This document shows, one piece after another, positions 8,205 through 16,577 of a DNA stretch of 64,000 bases. Below the pieces are notes generated by a model, which worked only from the letters and a program-made list of their open reading frames with translations, was not told the DNA's origin and made no database searches. Position 1 is the first letter of the stretch. Every line of letters begins with the position of its first letter. The position numbers and the translations under genes are program-made. Source of the stretch: CAVREM01 sp963728825 (GTDB lineage: Bacteria > Acidobacteriota > Vicinamibacteria > Vicinamibacterales > CAVVIG01); assembly GCA_963728825.1 (NCBI GenBank), contig CAVSLA010000004.1:186001-250000 (forward strand), given 5' to 3'.

Positions 8205-9326
8205 TTACCTACCTATTTCGAACTTCAACGTCCAGGGCTTCAACGTCTGCTGATCCGTTCCGAGAATCCCGTCGACGAGATCGATCTGGATGGCGCGAAA
8301 CGGCTCGAGGGGCTGGGTGAAGCGAATTTCGAGCACGCGCGTGCCCGGCAGGTAATTGGTCGTGAACTCGATCGGCGGCGGCGGCGGCGGTGTCGTGGGC
8401 GCCGGGGCGCCTGGAGCGTTGACATACCGTACGGCGACGCGTCCCTTGAACGTTGCCGGCGTAATGTCGCGGGAGAACTGCACCCGGACATTGGTGGACG
8501 AGGAGACGTCGGTTTCGCCGTCGATGGGTGCGCTGAACACAACCTCGGGCGGTGGCGCCGCTGGCACGCGAATCGGGGCGTCCGCGGTCGTTTCGCTCGG
8601 CGGTTTCGTGAGCCTGATGGTGCCGGTGGTGCCGTCGAGCAGGATGAGGCCTCGAGCCTGCTGGACGGTGCCGCTGACTTCGACCCAACGGCCGGTGTCG
8701 ATCCGTGCGTCGAGCGCCAGCTCGAAGTCCCGACCCCGGGGACGGAGGTTGGTGACCCAGATGGCTGCGTCCGTCGTGCGCACCACGAAGTCGTAGCGGC
8801 TCACCGCGGGTGCTTCCGGCAGATCGCCGAGCAGGTTGCGGCCGCCGAACTGACCAGTGAGGGTGACCTTCTGGTCGAGGAACCGTGACGGGAAGAGAAC
8901 GAGCGACCGGACCGAAGGTGCAAGCGGGGGAGCCGCGGGCGCCACCGCGGACGCCACGAGCGCCGTGACCAGCCCGGGCCGCGGCCAGCTTCCCTCGGGA
9001 TCGATCTGAAACGTTCTTCGGAGATCGAAGCCGGACAGCCTGGGGTCATCAGCGTTCAGACGTCCGAGATCCCAGAATTCCCCCCGTACTTCGGCGACCT
9101 CGTCGGGCACGGACCCCTTGAACACCACCCGCACCGACCCGCCGTCCGCGGTCAACCGCAGCTCGCCCGTGTCGCGCAGTTCGAGCTTGCCGACGGCGAC
9201 CACCGGATGCAGGTGGTAGAACGCCGGATGTGCCAGCAGCGCGGCGATATTGGTGGTCCGGCGCTGCGACGGCTGCGCCGAAAGCGTGGCGGCGAAGACC
9301 AGGAACAGTCCGATCAGCAGCTTCAT
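8205..9326 (-). CDS. Secreted protein with OB-fold-like and Ig-like (Big_5) domains
   Basis: 373 residues from ATG 9326, four bases after the OPT transporter stop. Although an uninterrupted frame joins it to the transporter, that join reflects a frameshift (see the OPT entry); MKLLIGLFLVFAATLSAQ is a normal signal peptide. Two beta-barrel segments follow, at about 30-110 (VAVGKLELRDTG, VVFKGSVPD) and 140-250 (FLDQKVTLTGQFGGRNL, GRWVEVSGTVQQARGL). Both resemble bacterial OB-fold domains. From about 265 there is a Big_5-type Ig-like domain (PPEVVFSAPIDGETDVSSST, then IEFTTNYLPGTRVLEIRF). A proline run (TTPPPPPP) lies within it. The function is unknown; it is probably periplasmic. Confidence 0.65.
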   Translation of the reverse strand: MKLLIGLFLVFAATLSAQPSQRRTTNIAALLAHPAFYHLHPVVAVGKLELRDTGELRLTADGGSVRVVFKGSVPDEVAEVRGEFWDLGRLNADDPRLSGFDLRRTFQIDPEGSWPRPGLVTALVASAVAPAAPPLAPSVRSLVLFPSRFLDQKVTLTGQFGGRNLLGDLPEAPAVSRYDFVVRTTDAAIWVTNLRPRGRDFELALDARIDTGRWVEVSGTVQQARGLILLDGTTGTIRLTKPPSETTADAPIRVPAAPPPEVVFSAPIDGETDVSSSTNVRVQFSRDITPATFKGRVAVRYVNAPGAPAPTTPPPPPPIEFTTNYLPGTRVLEIRFTQPLEPFRAIQIDLVDGILGTDQQTLKPWTLKFEIGR

Positions 9327-9330
9327 CGGC

Positions 9331-11276
9331 CTACGATATTTTCTTTCGGGCGAAACGGGCGAGGACGACACCCAGCGCCACAAACAGCAGCGCCCCGGCG
9401 ACGATCCCCAGATCCCATCGTGCAGGAACGGAATCGGCGCCAGCGCTTCGCCCCCGTCGGCTTCCGGCACGATGTTGTTGCCGAAGAGCGCCGCGTAAAG
9501 AATGCCGGTCAGCGCGCCGCCGGCGATCAGCCCCGAGCTGAACAGCGTGCCTGAACCGACTTCCGACTCCTCGCGAACCCCGGTCTTGCTCTCGACGTAC
9601 GCACGGACCAGCCCGCCCGCGAAGATCGGCGCCGTCGTGGCAATCGGCAGGTAACTGCCGACGGCAAAGGACAACGAGTGAATGCCGCACAGCTCCAGCG
9701 TGACGGCAATGAACACGCCGACGAGGACGAGCCCCCACGGCAGGTTCTGGCTGAGCAGGCCTTTGATGATCGTCGACATCAACGTCGCCTGCGGCGCCGG
9801 CAGCGATGCCGATCCGATGCCCATCACCTGATGAAGATAGAGCGTCGTCGCACCGATCACCAGCGCGGAAGCCAGCACCCCGACGATGAGGCCAATCTGC
9901 TGATAGACGGGGGTGGCGCCGACCAGGTAGCCGGTTTTCAGGTCCTGCGAGGTCGCGCCCGCATTGGCCGCCGCGATGCACACGACCGCGCCGACGCAGA
10001 TCGCAACCGGCGAGTAGTAGTCGCCCGTCCAGCCGAGGGCGACGAAAATCGAGCACGTCAGTATCAAGGTGGCGATCGTCATTCCCGACACCGGGTTGGA
10101 CGAAGATCCGATCAGGCCGGTTATCCGGGACGAGACCGTGACGAAGAAGAAGCCGAAAACGATGACGAGCACCGAGGCCACGACGTTACCCTGGGTCGGC
10201 ATGCGGGGCGCCACGGCCAGGAACAGGGCGAGGGCCAACGAGCCGCCGATTACCGCGATGAGCGGCATGTCGCGCTCGGTCCGGACCGTCGCGGCGGCGC
10301 GGCTGCCGCCGAAATCCTTCAGGCTCTCGCGGAACGACGACACGATGGTCGGAATGGTGCGCGCGAGCGTGATCAGGCCGGCCGCCAGGACCGCGCCGGC
10401 CCCGATGTAGCGGATGTAGGCGCTCCACAACTGGGCGGCGCTCATGTCCGCGATGCGCAGGCCGCTCGCCGGCACCGGCGGAAACGGCCCCGGCATGTGC
10501 TCGCCGAGAATGGTCATCAGCGGCAGGAGCACCAGCCAGGAGAGCACGCCGCCCGCGAACATGACGCCGGCGATGCGCGGCCCGATCACGTAGCCGACGC
10601 CCATGTACTCCGGCGAGACATCGACGTTCAGCGTCGCGTTGGGGAAAAAGCTGGTGCGGCTCATCGTGTAGCCCACCGCCGTGGGAAAGACCTGCACGAT
10701 CCACGACAGGCCCTTCCACAGCGCGCCGATGCCGAGACCCTGGAACACCGTGCGTGCGAGCGAGCCGCCGCGCTCGCCGGCGATCAGGACGTCAGCACAG
10801 GCGGTCCCCTCGGGGTAGGGAAGCACACCGTGCTCTTTGACGATCAGCGCCCGTCTGAGCGGCACCATCATCAGCACGCCGAGGATGCCGCCGGCCAGCG
10901 CCAGCATCGTGATCTGGAAGTAGTTGAAGAAATCGGGGCCGCGCGGCGGCAGGAAAATCAGCGCCGGCACGGTGAACACGACGCCGGCCGCGACCGACTC
11001 CCCCGCCGAGCCGATGGTCTGGACGATGTTGTTCTCGAGAATGGTCGATCCGCCCAGTCGCTTGAGGATCGAGATGGCGAGGACGGCGATCGGGATTGAT
11101 GCGCTGACCGTGAGGCCGGCGCGCAGCCCGAGATAGACCGTTGACGCGCCAAACAGCAGGCCGAACAGCGCGCCGATGATCACCGCTCTCACCGTGAGCT
11201 CTGCCGGTGACTGACTGGGGGCGACGTACGGCTGAAAGGTTGCCGGTGCCTTCGCGCTGGCGGTCTGTGTCGGCAT
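9331..11276 (-). CDS. OPT-family oligopeptide transporter (single-base frameshift near the 3' end)
   Basis: A polytopic membrane transporter of the OPT superfamily (peptides or metal-chelate compounds). The N-terminus is soluble (PYVAPSQSPAELTVRA), followed by about 14-16 hydrophobic segments. The family patterns FGASTVYLGLRAGLTVSASIP, NNIVQTIGSAGES and SSNPVSGMTIATL are visible. The reading frame is interrupted near 9412-9424: the first frame ends in PFLHDGIW, and the natural last segment (DLGIVAGALLFVALG, ending FARKKIS) continues in the neighbouring frame to a stop at 9331. The length from 11276 to 9331 is one base short of a multiple of three, so one missing base explains it. Read through uncorrected, the gene would run on into the downstream secreted protein. 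Confidence 0.82.
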
Positions 11277-11354
11277 GGGCCGGATATTAGCACTGCCGTG
11301 TCTCGCCGAAGGCGCGGCGCAGGCGGAGCCTTCTGCTACAATCGCCTTTCGCTT

Positions 11355-12044
11355 GTGAAAGGTGCGAACAAACCGCTGGCGAAGGCGCCGAAGGCGAAAC
11401 AGAGCCTCGATTCCGTATCAGAGCTCACCACCAACCGCCTGTCCGTTTACCTGCGCTGTCTGAACCTCCTCGAAGGAGCCGGCGTCAAGACCATCTCGTC
11501 GCAGGCGCTGGCCGAGCAGTTTCATCTCAATGCCGCGCAGATCCGCAAGGACCTGGCCTACTTTGGCGAGTTCGGCGTGCGCGGCGTCGGCTACTACGTT
11601 CGCGATCTGAAGCGCCATCTGCGGCAGATCCTGGGGCTCGACCGCAAGCTGCGCGTCGCGATCATCGGCGCCGGTAATCTCGGGCTGGCGCTGGCCGACT
11701 ACCCGGGGTTCCGCCAGGAAGGCTTCGAGATCGCGGCGCTGTTCGATAACCTGAGCGCCAAGGTCGGGCAGCAGTCGCGCGGCGGGGTTTCGATCCATGA
11801 CATCCATGATCTGAAGAAGCTGGCGCGGCGGGACGGTATCAGCATCGCCGTCATCGCCGTCCCGGCCCCGTCCGCCCAGCGGGTCGTCGACCTGGTGATC
11901 GCCGCGGGCATTAAGGCGGTTCTCAACTTTTCGCCCGGCACGCTGCAGGTGCCGCCCGATGTGAAGCTGAAGAGCGTGGATCTCACGGTGTCCCTTGAGA
12001 GCCTCTCCTTCTATCTTGCCCGTGGCGAGACCGAAGAAACCTGA
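11355..12044 (+). CDS. rex: Redox-sensing transcriptional repressor Rex
   Basis: 229 residues from GTG 11355; a GTG at 11298 would add 19 arginine/glycine-rich residues and is less likely. The N-terminal winged helix (TNRLSVYLRCLNLLEGAG, then IRKDLAYFGEFGVRGVGY) is the classic Rex DNA-binding domain. A Rossmann domain with GAGNLGLAL follows, for NAD(H) binding, and a C-terminal domain-swap helix ends the protein. Rex represses respiration and fermentation genes when NADH is low and is released when NADH rises. A TACAAT hexamer at 11337-11342 could be the -10 box. It is close upstream of moaC. The window shows no obvious Rex target operon, though a solitary nuoI lies 10 kb away. Confidence 0.93.
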   Translation: MKGANKPLAKAPKAKQSLDSVSELTTNRLSVYLRCLNLLEGAGVKTISSQALAEQFHLNAAQIRKDLAYFGEFGVRGVGYYVRDLKRHLRQILGLDRKLRVAIIGAGNLGLALADYPGFRQEGFEIAALFDNLSAKVGQQSRGGVSIHDIHDLKKLARRDGISIAVIAVPAPSAQRVVDLVIAAGIKAVLNFSPGTLQVPPDVKLKSVDLTVSLESLSFYLARGETEET

Positions 12045-12108
12045 CGCGTGCCTGCGGCCATGCCGAGCCGAGGAACCGGTTGTTATCCGAGGCGAGGTAT
12101 CAGCGTAA

Positions 12109-12149
12109 GAACGCGCTGGGGGTGGGGCCCCAGCGCAACTGGAAAAAAG
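12109..12149 (+). repeat. Hairpin repeat element upstream of moaC (copy 1)
   Basis: GCGCTGGGG (12113-12121) and CCCCAGCGC (12128-12136) form a perfect 9-bp stem with a GTGGGG loop. The surrounding GAAC before the stem and GGAAAAAAG after it are also conserved in a second copy upstream of leuD (62633-62677, opposite orientation). In both cases the hairpin ends about 13-18 bases before the start codon, where it would strongly affect translation initiation. Confidence 0.75.
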
Positions 12150-12638
12150 ATGACGCCCAAGCAGAAGCTCTCCCATGTGGACGCCCACGGCCGCGTGACG
12201 ATGGTCGACGTCGGCGACAAGCCGGTCACCGCGCGCGAGGCAATCGCGCGCGGCGCGATCACCATGTCACGCGAGGCGCGGACCCAGATCCGAAGCGGTG
12301 CGGTGAAAAAGGGCGATCCGCTCCAGTCCGCCCGGCTGGCCGGCATCATGGCCGCCAAGCAGACCGCCTCGCTGATTCCGCTCTGCCATCCTCTGCCGAT
12401 CGGCAGCGTGCAGGTCGATCTGACACCCACCGCTGCCGGCTACGCCATCGAAGCCCGCGTCCGCACGAACGCGCAGACCGGCGTGGAGATGGAAGCCCTG
12501 ACCGCCGTCGCCGTCGCGGCGCTGACCATCTACGACATGGTGAAAGCCGTCGACAAGTCGATGGTCATCGGCGAGATACGTCTGGTCAGGAAGACAGGCG
12601 GCAAGAGCGGCAAATACATCAGAAAAAGCGAGATTTGA
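12150..12638 (+). CDS. moaC: Cyclic pyranopterin monophosphate synthase
   Basis: 162 residues, full length for MoaC, which converts the MoaA product to cyclic pyranopterin monophosphate in molybdenum cofactor synthesis. I choose ATG 12150 because MTPKQKLSHVDAHG is the normal N-terminus; the open frame from 12048 is translated through a hairpin. The family core is seen as KGDPLQSARLAGIMAAKQT, SLIPLCHPLP, TGVEMEALTAV and IYDMVKA, with the catalytic Lys in MVKAVDKSM. No other moa gene lies nearby. The final codons (SEI then TGA) fall within the 8-bp repeat array that begins at 12631. Confidence 0.95.
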   Translation: MTPKQKLSHVDAHGRVTMVDVGDKPVTAREAIARGAITMSREARTQIRSGAVKKGDPLQSARLAGIMAAKQTASLIPLCHPLPIGSVQVDLTPTAAGYAIEARVRTNAQTGVEMEALTAVAVAALTIYDMVKAVDKSMVIGEIRLVRKTGGKSGKYIRKSEI

Positions 12639-12746
12639 GGATTTGAGCATTTCAGGATTTTAGGATTGAGTTCGGAGCTGTCCGGTTCACTTCAGGTCTC
12701 ACCTCGCAAATCCTAAAATCCTGAAATCCTGAAATCCTCAAATCTC
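12631..12746. repeat. 8-bp tandem repeat array with complementary arms (family GGATTTCA)
   Basis: The left arm (12631-12670) has five 8-base units around GGATTTGA/GGATTTTA. The right arm (12708-12746) has five units of AAATCCTG/AAATCCTA. A 37-base centre separates them. The unit is the same as that at 8095-8195. The left arm begins inside moaC and contains its TGA stop. The right arm ends 9 bases before the next start codon. Confidence 0.8.
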
Positions 12747-12754
12747 TACCAAGC

Positions 12755-13738
12755 ATGAATGTCGGCATCGGCGTCATTTCGCCTTCGTCCGCGTGGGTGT
12801 TGCCGCGGCACTTTGTCGACCAGCTCCGCCGTGAGTTTCCGCAGCACGCATTTCTCGAAGCCTGGGATCGCGAGGCGCTGCGGCAGGTGCTGCTCGAGTC
12901 GGATGCCGCGTTTGCCGCGTTCGTCGACAAGGATCTCGTCGCCTCCCTGACGCGCCTGCGCTGGGTACAGGCGCCGGCGGCGGGCGTGGGACACATCCTG
13001 TCGAGCGAATTCGTCGCCAGCCCGGTTGTGTTGACCAGCGCGCGCGGCATCCGGGCGCGCGCGATTGCCGAGCATGTCGTCCTGATGGCGCTGGCGCTGG
13101 CGCGTCAGCTGCCGCATGTGCTGCGCCGCCAGGCCGAACATGTCTGGGCACTCGACGAGATCGAGGCGGCGAACACCATCCGCACCCTCCACGGCAGGCA
13201 GCTAGGCATCGTCGGTCTGGGATCGATTGGCACCGCGGTCGCCAGGCTCGCCGCAGCACTCGGCATGCGGGTGGTCGCGACGCGCAAGCGCGTGGCCGGG
13301 CCGCGACCGGATGGCGTCGAAGCGGTTCTGCCGCCAGACAGGCTGCCCGAGCTGTTGGCGGGCAGTGACGTGGTGCTCTTAGCCGCGGCGCTCACCCCGG
13401 AAACACGGCTGCTGCTGAACCGCGAGGCGCTCGCCCACGTCAAGCGGGGCGCTTTGCTCATCAACATCGGACGCGGCCGTCTCCTGGACGACGACGCGGT
13501 CATCGATGCGTTGCGGTCTGGCCGCCTCGGCGGCGCGGCGCTCGACGTCTTCACTCGCGAGCCGCTCGATCCCGCCAGTGCCTACTGGGACCTCCCCAAC
13601 GTGATCGTGACGCCTCATCTGTCGGGTGCCATGGAGGACTACTGGACGCCGCTCGTCAGGTTGTTTGCGGAAAACCTGCGCCGTTTCGAGCACGGCGAGC
13701 CGCTGGTGAACGTCGTCGACAAATCAGCCGGATACTGA
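12755..13738 (+). CDS. D-2-hydroxyacid dehydrogenase (NAD-dependent)
   Basis: 327 residues. The N-terminal half is the substrate domain (LRWVQAPAAGVGHIL is the typical link). The NAD-binding Rossmann fold follows with GLGSIGTAVARLAAALGM. Catalytic Arg is in INIGRGRLLDDDA, Glu in DVFTREPLD and His in VTPHLSGAMEDYW, as in the family. The enzyme reduces 2-keto acids or oxidises D-2-hydroxyacids in the cytosol. The substrate cannot be told from sequence; phosphoglycerate, glyoxylate and branched-chain keto acids are all possible. Its upstream gap consists largely of the 8-bp repeat array. Confidence 0.88.
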   Translation: MNVGIGVISPSSAWVLPRHFVDQLRREFPQHAFLEAWDREALRQVLLESDAAFAAFVDKDLVASLTRLRWVQAPAAGVGHILSSEFVASPVVLTSARGIRARAIAEHVVLMALALARQLPHVLRRQAEHVWALDEIEAANTIRTLHGRQLGIVGLGSIGTAVARLAAALGMRVVATRKRVAGPRPDGVEAVLPPDRLPELLAGSDVVLLAAALTPETRLLLNREALAHVKRGALLINIGRGRLLDDDAVIDALRSGRLGGAALDVFTREPLDPASAYWDLPNVIVTPHLSGAMEDYWTPLVRLFAENLRRFEHGEPLVNVVDKSAGY

Positions 13739-13745
13739 CCCGAGG

Positions 13746-13751
13746 CATAAT
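13746..13751 (+). promoter_or_regulatory. Candidate -10 box (CATAAT), possibly leaderless start
   Basis: CATAAT ends six bases before the GTG start codon of the glutaminyl cyclase gene, so transcription would begin at or next to the start codon. No good -35 box is seen 17-18 bases upstream. Confidence 0.3.
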
Positions 13752-13757
13752 TGAAGT

Positions 13758-14549
13758 GTGCGCACCGGGCTGTGCCTCGCCGTGCTGCTCGTCATGAGTG
13801 GACCCCATCGCGTGCCCGGCTTCGTCGTCTCGCAGCCGGCCGGGACGTCCTTGCCGGTCTTTACCTATAGCATCGTCCGCTCCTACCCGCATGACGCCGC
13901 CGCGTTCACGCAGGGGCTGCAATTCGTTGACGGCTTTCTCTACGAGGGCACCGGAAACCACGGCGAGTCGTCGATTCGAAAAGTGAAGCTGGAGACGGGC
14001 GAAGTGCTCCAGCAACGGGACCTCGCCGCGCAGTATTTTGGCGAGGGCATCGTCGTCCGTAAAGACGAGATCGTCCAGCTCACCTACAAGTCGGGCATCG
14101 GATTTGTCTACGACCGTCAGACGTTTGCGCCCAAGCGGACATTCCGCTACGAGGGCGAAGGCTGGGGGCTGACCGATGACGGAACGAATCTGATCATGAG
14201 CGATGGGACGGATCGCTTGCGGCTGCTCGATCCCACGAAGTTGACGGAGCTCCGCCGCGTTCCGATCACGGCCGCCGGGAAGCCGGTCGCCAATCTGAAC
14301 GAGCTGGAGTGGGTCAAAGGAGAAATCTTCGCCAATGTCTGGCAAAGCGACTATGTCGCCCGGATCAATCCGTCGAGCGGTCGAGTGAGCGGCTGGATCG
14401 ATCTGCGGGGGCTGCTGCCGTCGCGTGATCGCGAAAAGGCGGACGTCCTGAACGGCATCGCCTACGACGCGGCCGGCGATCGGTTGTTCGTGACGGGAAA
14501 ATGGTGGCCGCGAGTATTCGAGATCCGGATTACCAATCGCGCTGGGTAG
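13758..14549 (+). CDS. Glutaminyl-peptide cyclotransferase (glutamine cyclotransferase)
   Basis: 263 residues from GTG 13758. A signal peptide (MRTGLCLAVLLVMSG) directs it to the periplasm. The body is a five-bladed beta-propeller of the plant/bacterial glutaminyl cyclase family: SYPHDAAAFTQGLQFVDGF with the first blade, LYEGTGNHGESS, then LTDDGTNLIMSDGTDRL, LNELEWVKGEIFANVW and a final LNGIAYDAAGDRLFVTGKWW. It cyclises N-terminal glutamine to pyroglutamate on exported proteins. It lies 11 bases before the S9 peptidase start; the two periplasmic peptide-modifying enzymes are probably cotranscribed. Confidence 0.92.
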   Translation: MRTGLCLAVLLVMSGPHRVPGFVVSQPAGTSLPVFTYSIVRSYPHDAAAFTQGLQFVDGFLYEGTGNHGESSIRKVKLETGEVLQQRDLAAQYFGEGIVVRKDEIVQLTYKSGIGFVYDRQTFAPKRTFRYEGEGWGLTDDGTNLIMSDGTDRLRLLDPTKLTELRRVPITAAGKPVANLNELEWVKGEIFANVWQSDYVARINPSSGRVSGWIDLRGLLPSRDREKADVLNGIAYDAAGDRLFVTGKWWPRVFEIRITNRAG

Positions 14550-14560
14550 AAAAGGGTTTC

Positions 14561-16507
14561 ATGAGAGTGCGGATGCTCACCGTCGGCCTCGCGCTGTGTT
14601 CGCTGGCGACGCCTGCCGCGCAGGCGCCGGTCATCAGCCCGACGCCGAATCTGGTCACCGAGGGCATTCCGCCTATTCCGGCCGACATCGCATCTGACGT
14701 CCGGCGATACACCGAATCGCGCGCGGCCAACCTGGTCGACTGGCATCCCACCCGGCGCGAGCTGTTGATCTCCACCCGATTCGGCAATTCCACGCAGCTG
14801 CACCTGGTGAAGGCGCCCGGTGGCGTGCGCACGCAGCTGACCTTTGCCGACGAGCCGATCACGACCGCACGCTACCAGCCGGGCGAGGGTCGCTACTTCG
14901 TCTTCAGGCGTGACACCGGGGGCGACGAATTCGGCCAGCTGTATCGCTACGACATCCAGGACGGCCGGATCACGCTCATCACCGATGGCGGCCGTTCGCA
15001 GAACAGCGTCGGCGTGTGGAGCGACGCCGGGAATCAGCTCGCCTATACGACCACGCGCCGCAATGGGGCGGACCGCGACGTCCACGTCATGAACCCCGCC
15101 GTTCCCGGCAGCGATCGAGCGGTTCTTCAAGTGTCTGGCGGCGGTTGGACCGTACTCGATTGGGCGCCGGACGGCGCGTCGCTGCTGGTGCTCGAAACGA
15201 TCTCGGTCGAGCAGTCGCACCTGTGGCTGGTGGACGTGGCGACCGGACAGAAGACGTCGCTCAGCCCGCGCGCCGAGCGCGCGTCGTACGGTCTGGCACA
15301 GTTCGGCGGCGATGGCCGCGGCGTCTACCTGACCACCGACAAGGCAGCCGAGTTCCTGCGCCTGGCCTACCTCGATCTGTCGAGCAAGACGCTGACGGCG
15401 TTGGCGCCGGAGATCAATTGGGATGTCGAGAACATCGAGATCTCGCCTGATGGCCGGACGCTGGCGTTCGTCACGAACGAAGGCGGCGTCTCGCGGCTGC
15501 GGCTAATCGACACGCGCACGCGGGAGTCCCGTCAGCTGAGCGGTGTTCCGACCGGCGTGATCGCGTCGATTCAGTGGCATCCGGCCGGTAACGAGCTGGC
15601 GTTCACGGTCGCCTCGGCGCGGTCGGCCTCCGATGTCTACTCGTACACGCTGCGGAACGCCCAGGTCACCAGGTGGACCGAGAGCGAGCTTGGCGGTCTC
15701 GTCGCCGCCGAGCTCGTCGAGCCCGAACTGGTGTCGTGGACCAGCTTCGACGGGTTGGCGATCAGCGGCTTCTACTATCGGCCGCCGCCGCGCTTCCCCG
15801 GCAGACGGCCGGTGATCGTCAACATCCACGGCGGCCCGGAGGGCCAGGTCCGGCCGGGCTTCATCGGACGCAGCAACTACTTTCTGAACGAGCTCGGGGT
15901 CGCGATCATTTACCCGAACGTTCGCGGCTCCACGGGTTACGGCAAGACGTTCGTGGGGCTCGACAACGGCATGAACCGCGAGGATTCGGTCCGGGATATC
16001 GGCGCGCTGTTCGATTGGATTGCCCGGCGCCCCGAGCTCGATCCCGACCGCGTCATGGTCACGGGCGGCAGCTACGGCGGCTACATGACGCTTGCCGTAG
16101 CAACGAATTACGCCGACCGCATCCGGTGCGCCATCGACGTCGTCGGGATCTCCAACTACAACACGTTCCTCAAGAACACCGAGAGCTACCGTCGCGATTT
16201 GCGGCGGGCCGAGTACGGCGACGAGCGGCAGCCCGAGATGGCCGCCTTCTTCGAGCGGATCGCCCCGCTCAACAACGCGCACCGGATCACACGGCCCCTG
16301 TTCGTCGTGCAGGGCGGCAACGATCCGAGGGTCCCGCGCACCGAGTCGGAGCAGATGGTTGCGCGCGTCAAGAAGAACGGCACCCCCGTCTGGTACCTGA
16401 TGGCCACCGACGAGGGGCACGGCTTCGCCAAGAAGTCGAACGTCGACTTCCAGTTCTACGCGTCAGTGCGATTCATGCGGGAGTTCCTGCTGGGCCCCGG
16501 CTCGTAG
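14561..16507 (+). CDS. S9 family serine peptidase (prolyl oligopeptidase type)
   Basis: 648 residues from ATG 14561, with an AAAGGG ribosome site. A signal peptide (MRVRMLTVGLALCSLATPAAQA) precedes a WD40-like/TolB-like beta-propeller (about residues 45-390) and a C-terminal alpha/beta hydrolase domain. The catalytic triad is visible: Ser504 in GGSYGG, Asp588 in QGGNDPR and His620 in DEGHGF. Such enzymes cleave short peptides, often after proline or alanine, in the periplasm. Its TAG stop lies in the first bases of a REP-like element (CGTAGGCCGGG). Confidence 0.92.
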   Translation: MRVRMLTVGLALCSLATPAAQAPVISPTPNLVTEGIPPIPADIASDVRRYTESRAANLVDWHPTRRELLISTRFGNSTQLHLVKAPGGVRTQLTFADEPITTARYQPGEGRYFVFRRDTGGDEFGQLYRYDIQDGRITLITDGGRSQNSVGVWSDAGNQLAYTTTRRNGADRDVHVMNPAVPGSDRAVLQVSGGGWTVLDWAPDGASLLVLETISVEQSHLWLVDVATGQKTSLSPRAERASYGLAQFGGDGRGVYLTTDKAAEFLRLAYLDLSSKTLTALAPEINWDVENIEISPDGRTLAFVTNEGGVSRLRLIDTRTRESRQLSGVPTGVIASIQWHPAGNELAFTVASARSASDVYSYTLRNAQVTRWTESELGGLVAAELVEPELVSWTSFDGLAISGFYYRPPPRFPGRRPVIVNIHGGPEGQVRPGFIGRSNYFLNELGVAIIYPNVRGSTGYGKTFVGLDNGMNREDSVRDIGALFDWIARRPELDPDRVMVTGGSYGGYMTLAVATNYADRIRCAIDVVGISNYNTFLKNTESYRRDLRRAEYGDERQPEMAAFFERIAPLNNAHRITRPLFVVQGGNDPRVPRTESEQMVARVKKNGTPVWYLMATDEGHGFAKKSNVDFQFYASVRFMREFLLGPGS

Positions 16508-16577
16508 GCCGGGTTCCCTGTGCCCGGCGGTCCCAGCGTCCAACCCGGCGGGTCCACAACCACCCGCCCTACGTCCG
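16505..16577. repeat. REP-like GC-rich palindromic region between convergent genes
   Basis: The 61-base gap and its flanks are made of CCGGG/CCCGG and GGCGGGT/ACCCGCC inverted segments ending in CGCCCTACG. The same CGCCCTAC terminus occurs at 41219-41226 and in several copies at 61951-62036. The stop codons of both convergent genes lie inside it: TAG of the S9 peptidase on the plus strand and TAG of the CDF transporter on the minus strand. Confidence 0.55.

Noticed and set aside
9678..11099. A 473-residue open frame on the plus strand, opposite the OPT gene.
   Set aside because: Composition is dominated by Arg, Asp, Gln and His, as expected for the complement of a membrane-protein gene.
8205..11276. 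An uninterrupted 1023-residue frame joining the OPT transporter and the secreted protein.
   Set aside because: The transporter's natural C-terminus continues in another frame with a stop at 9331, and a signal peptide begins at 9326. The join comes from a one-base shift.
12113..12136. Intrinsic terminator upstream of moaC.
   Set aside because: The stem is followed by an A-tract and a start codon rather than a T-tract, and a second copy occupies the same place before leuD.
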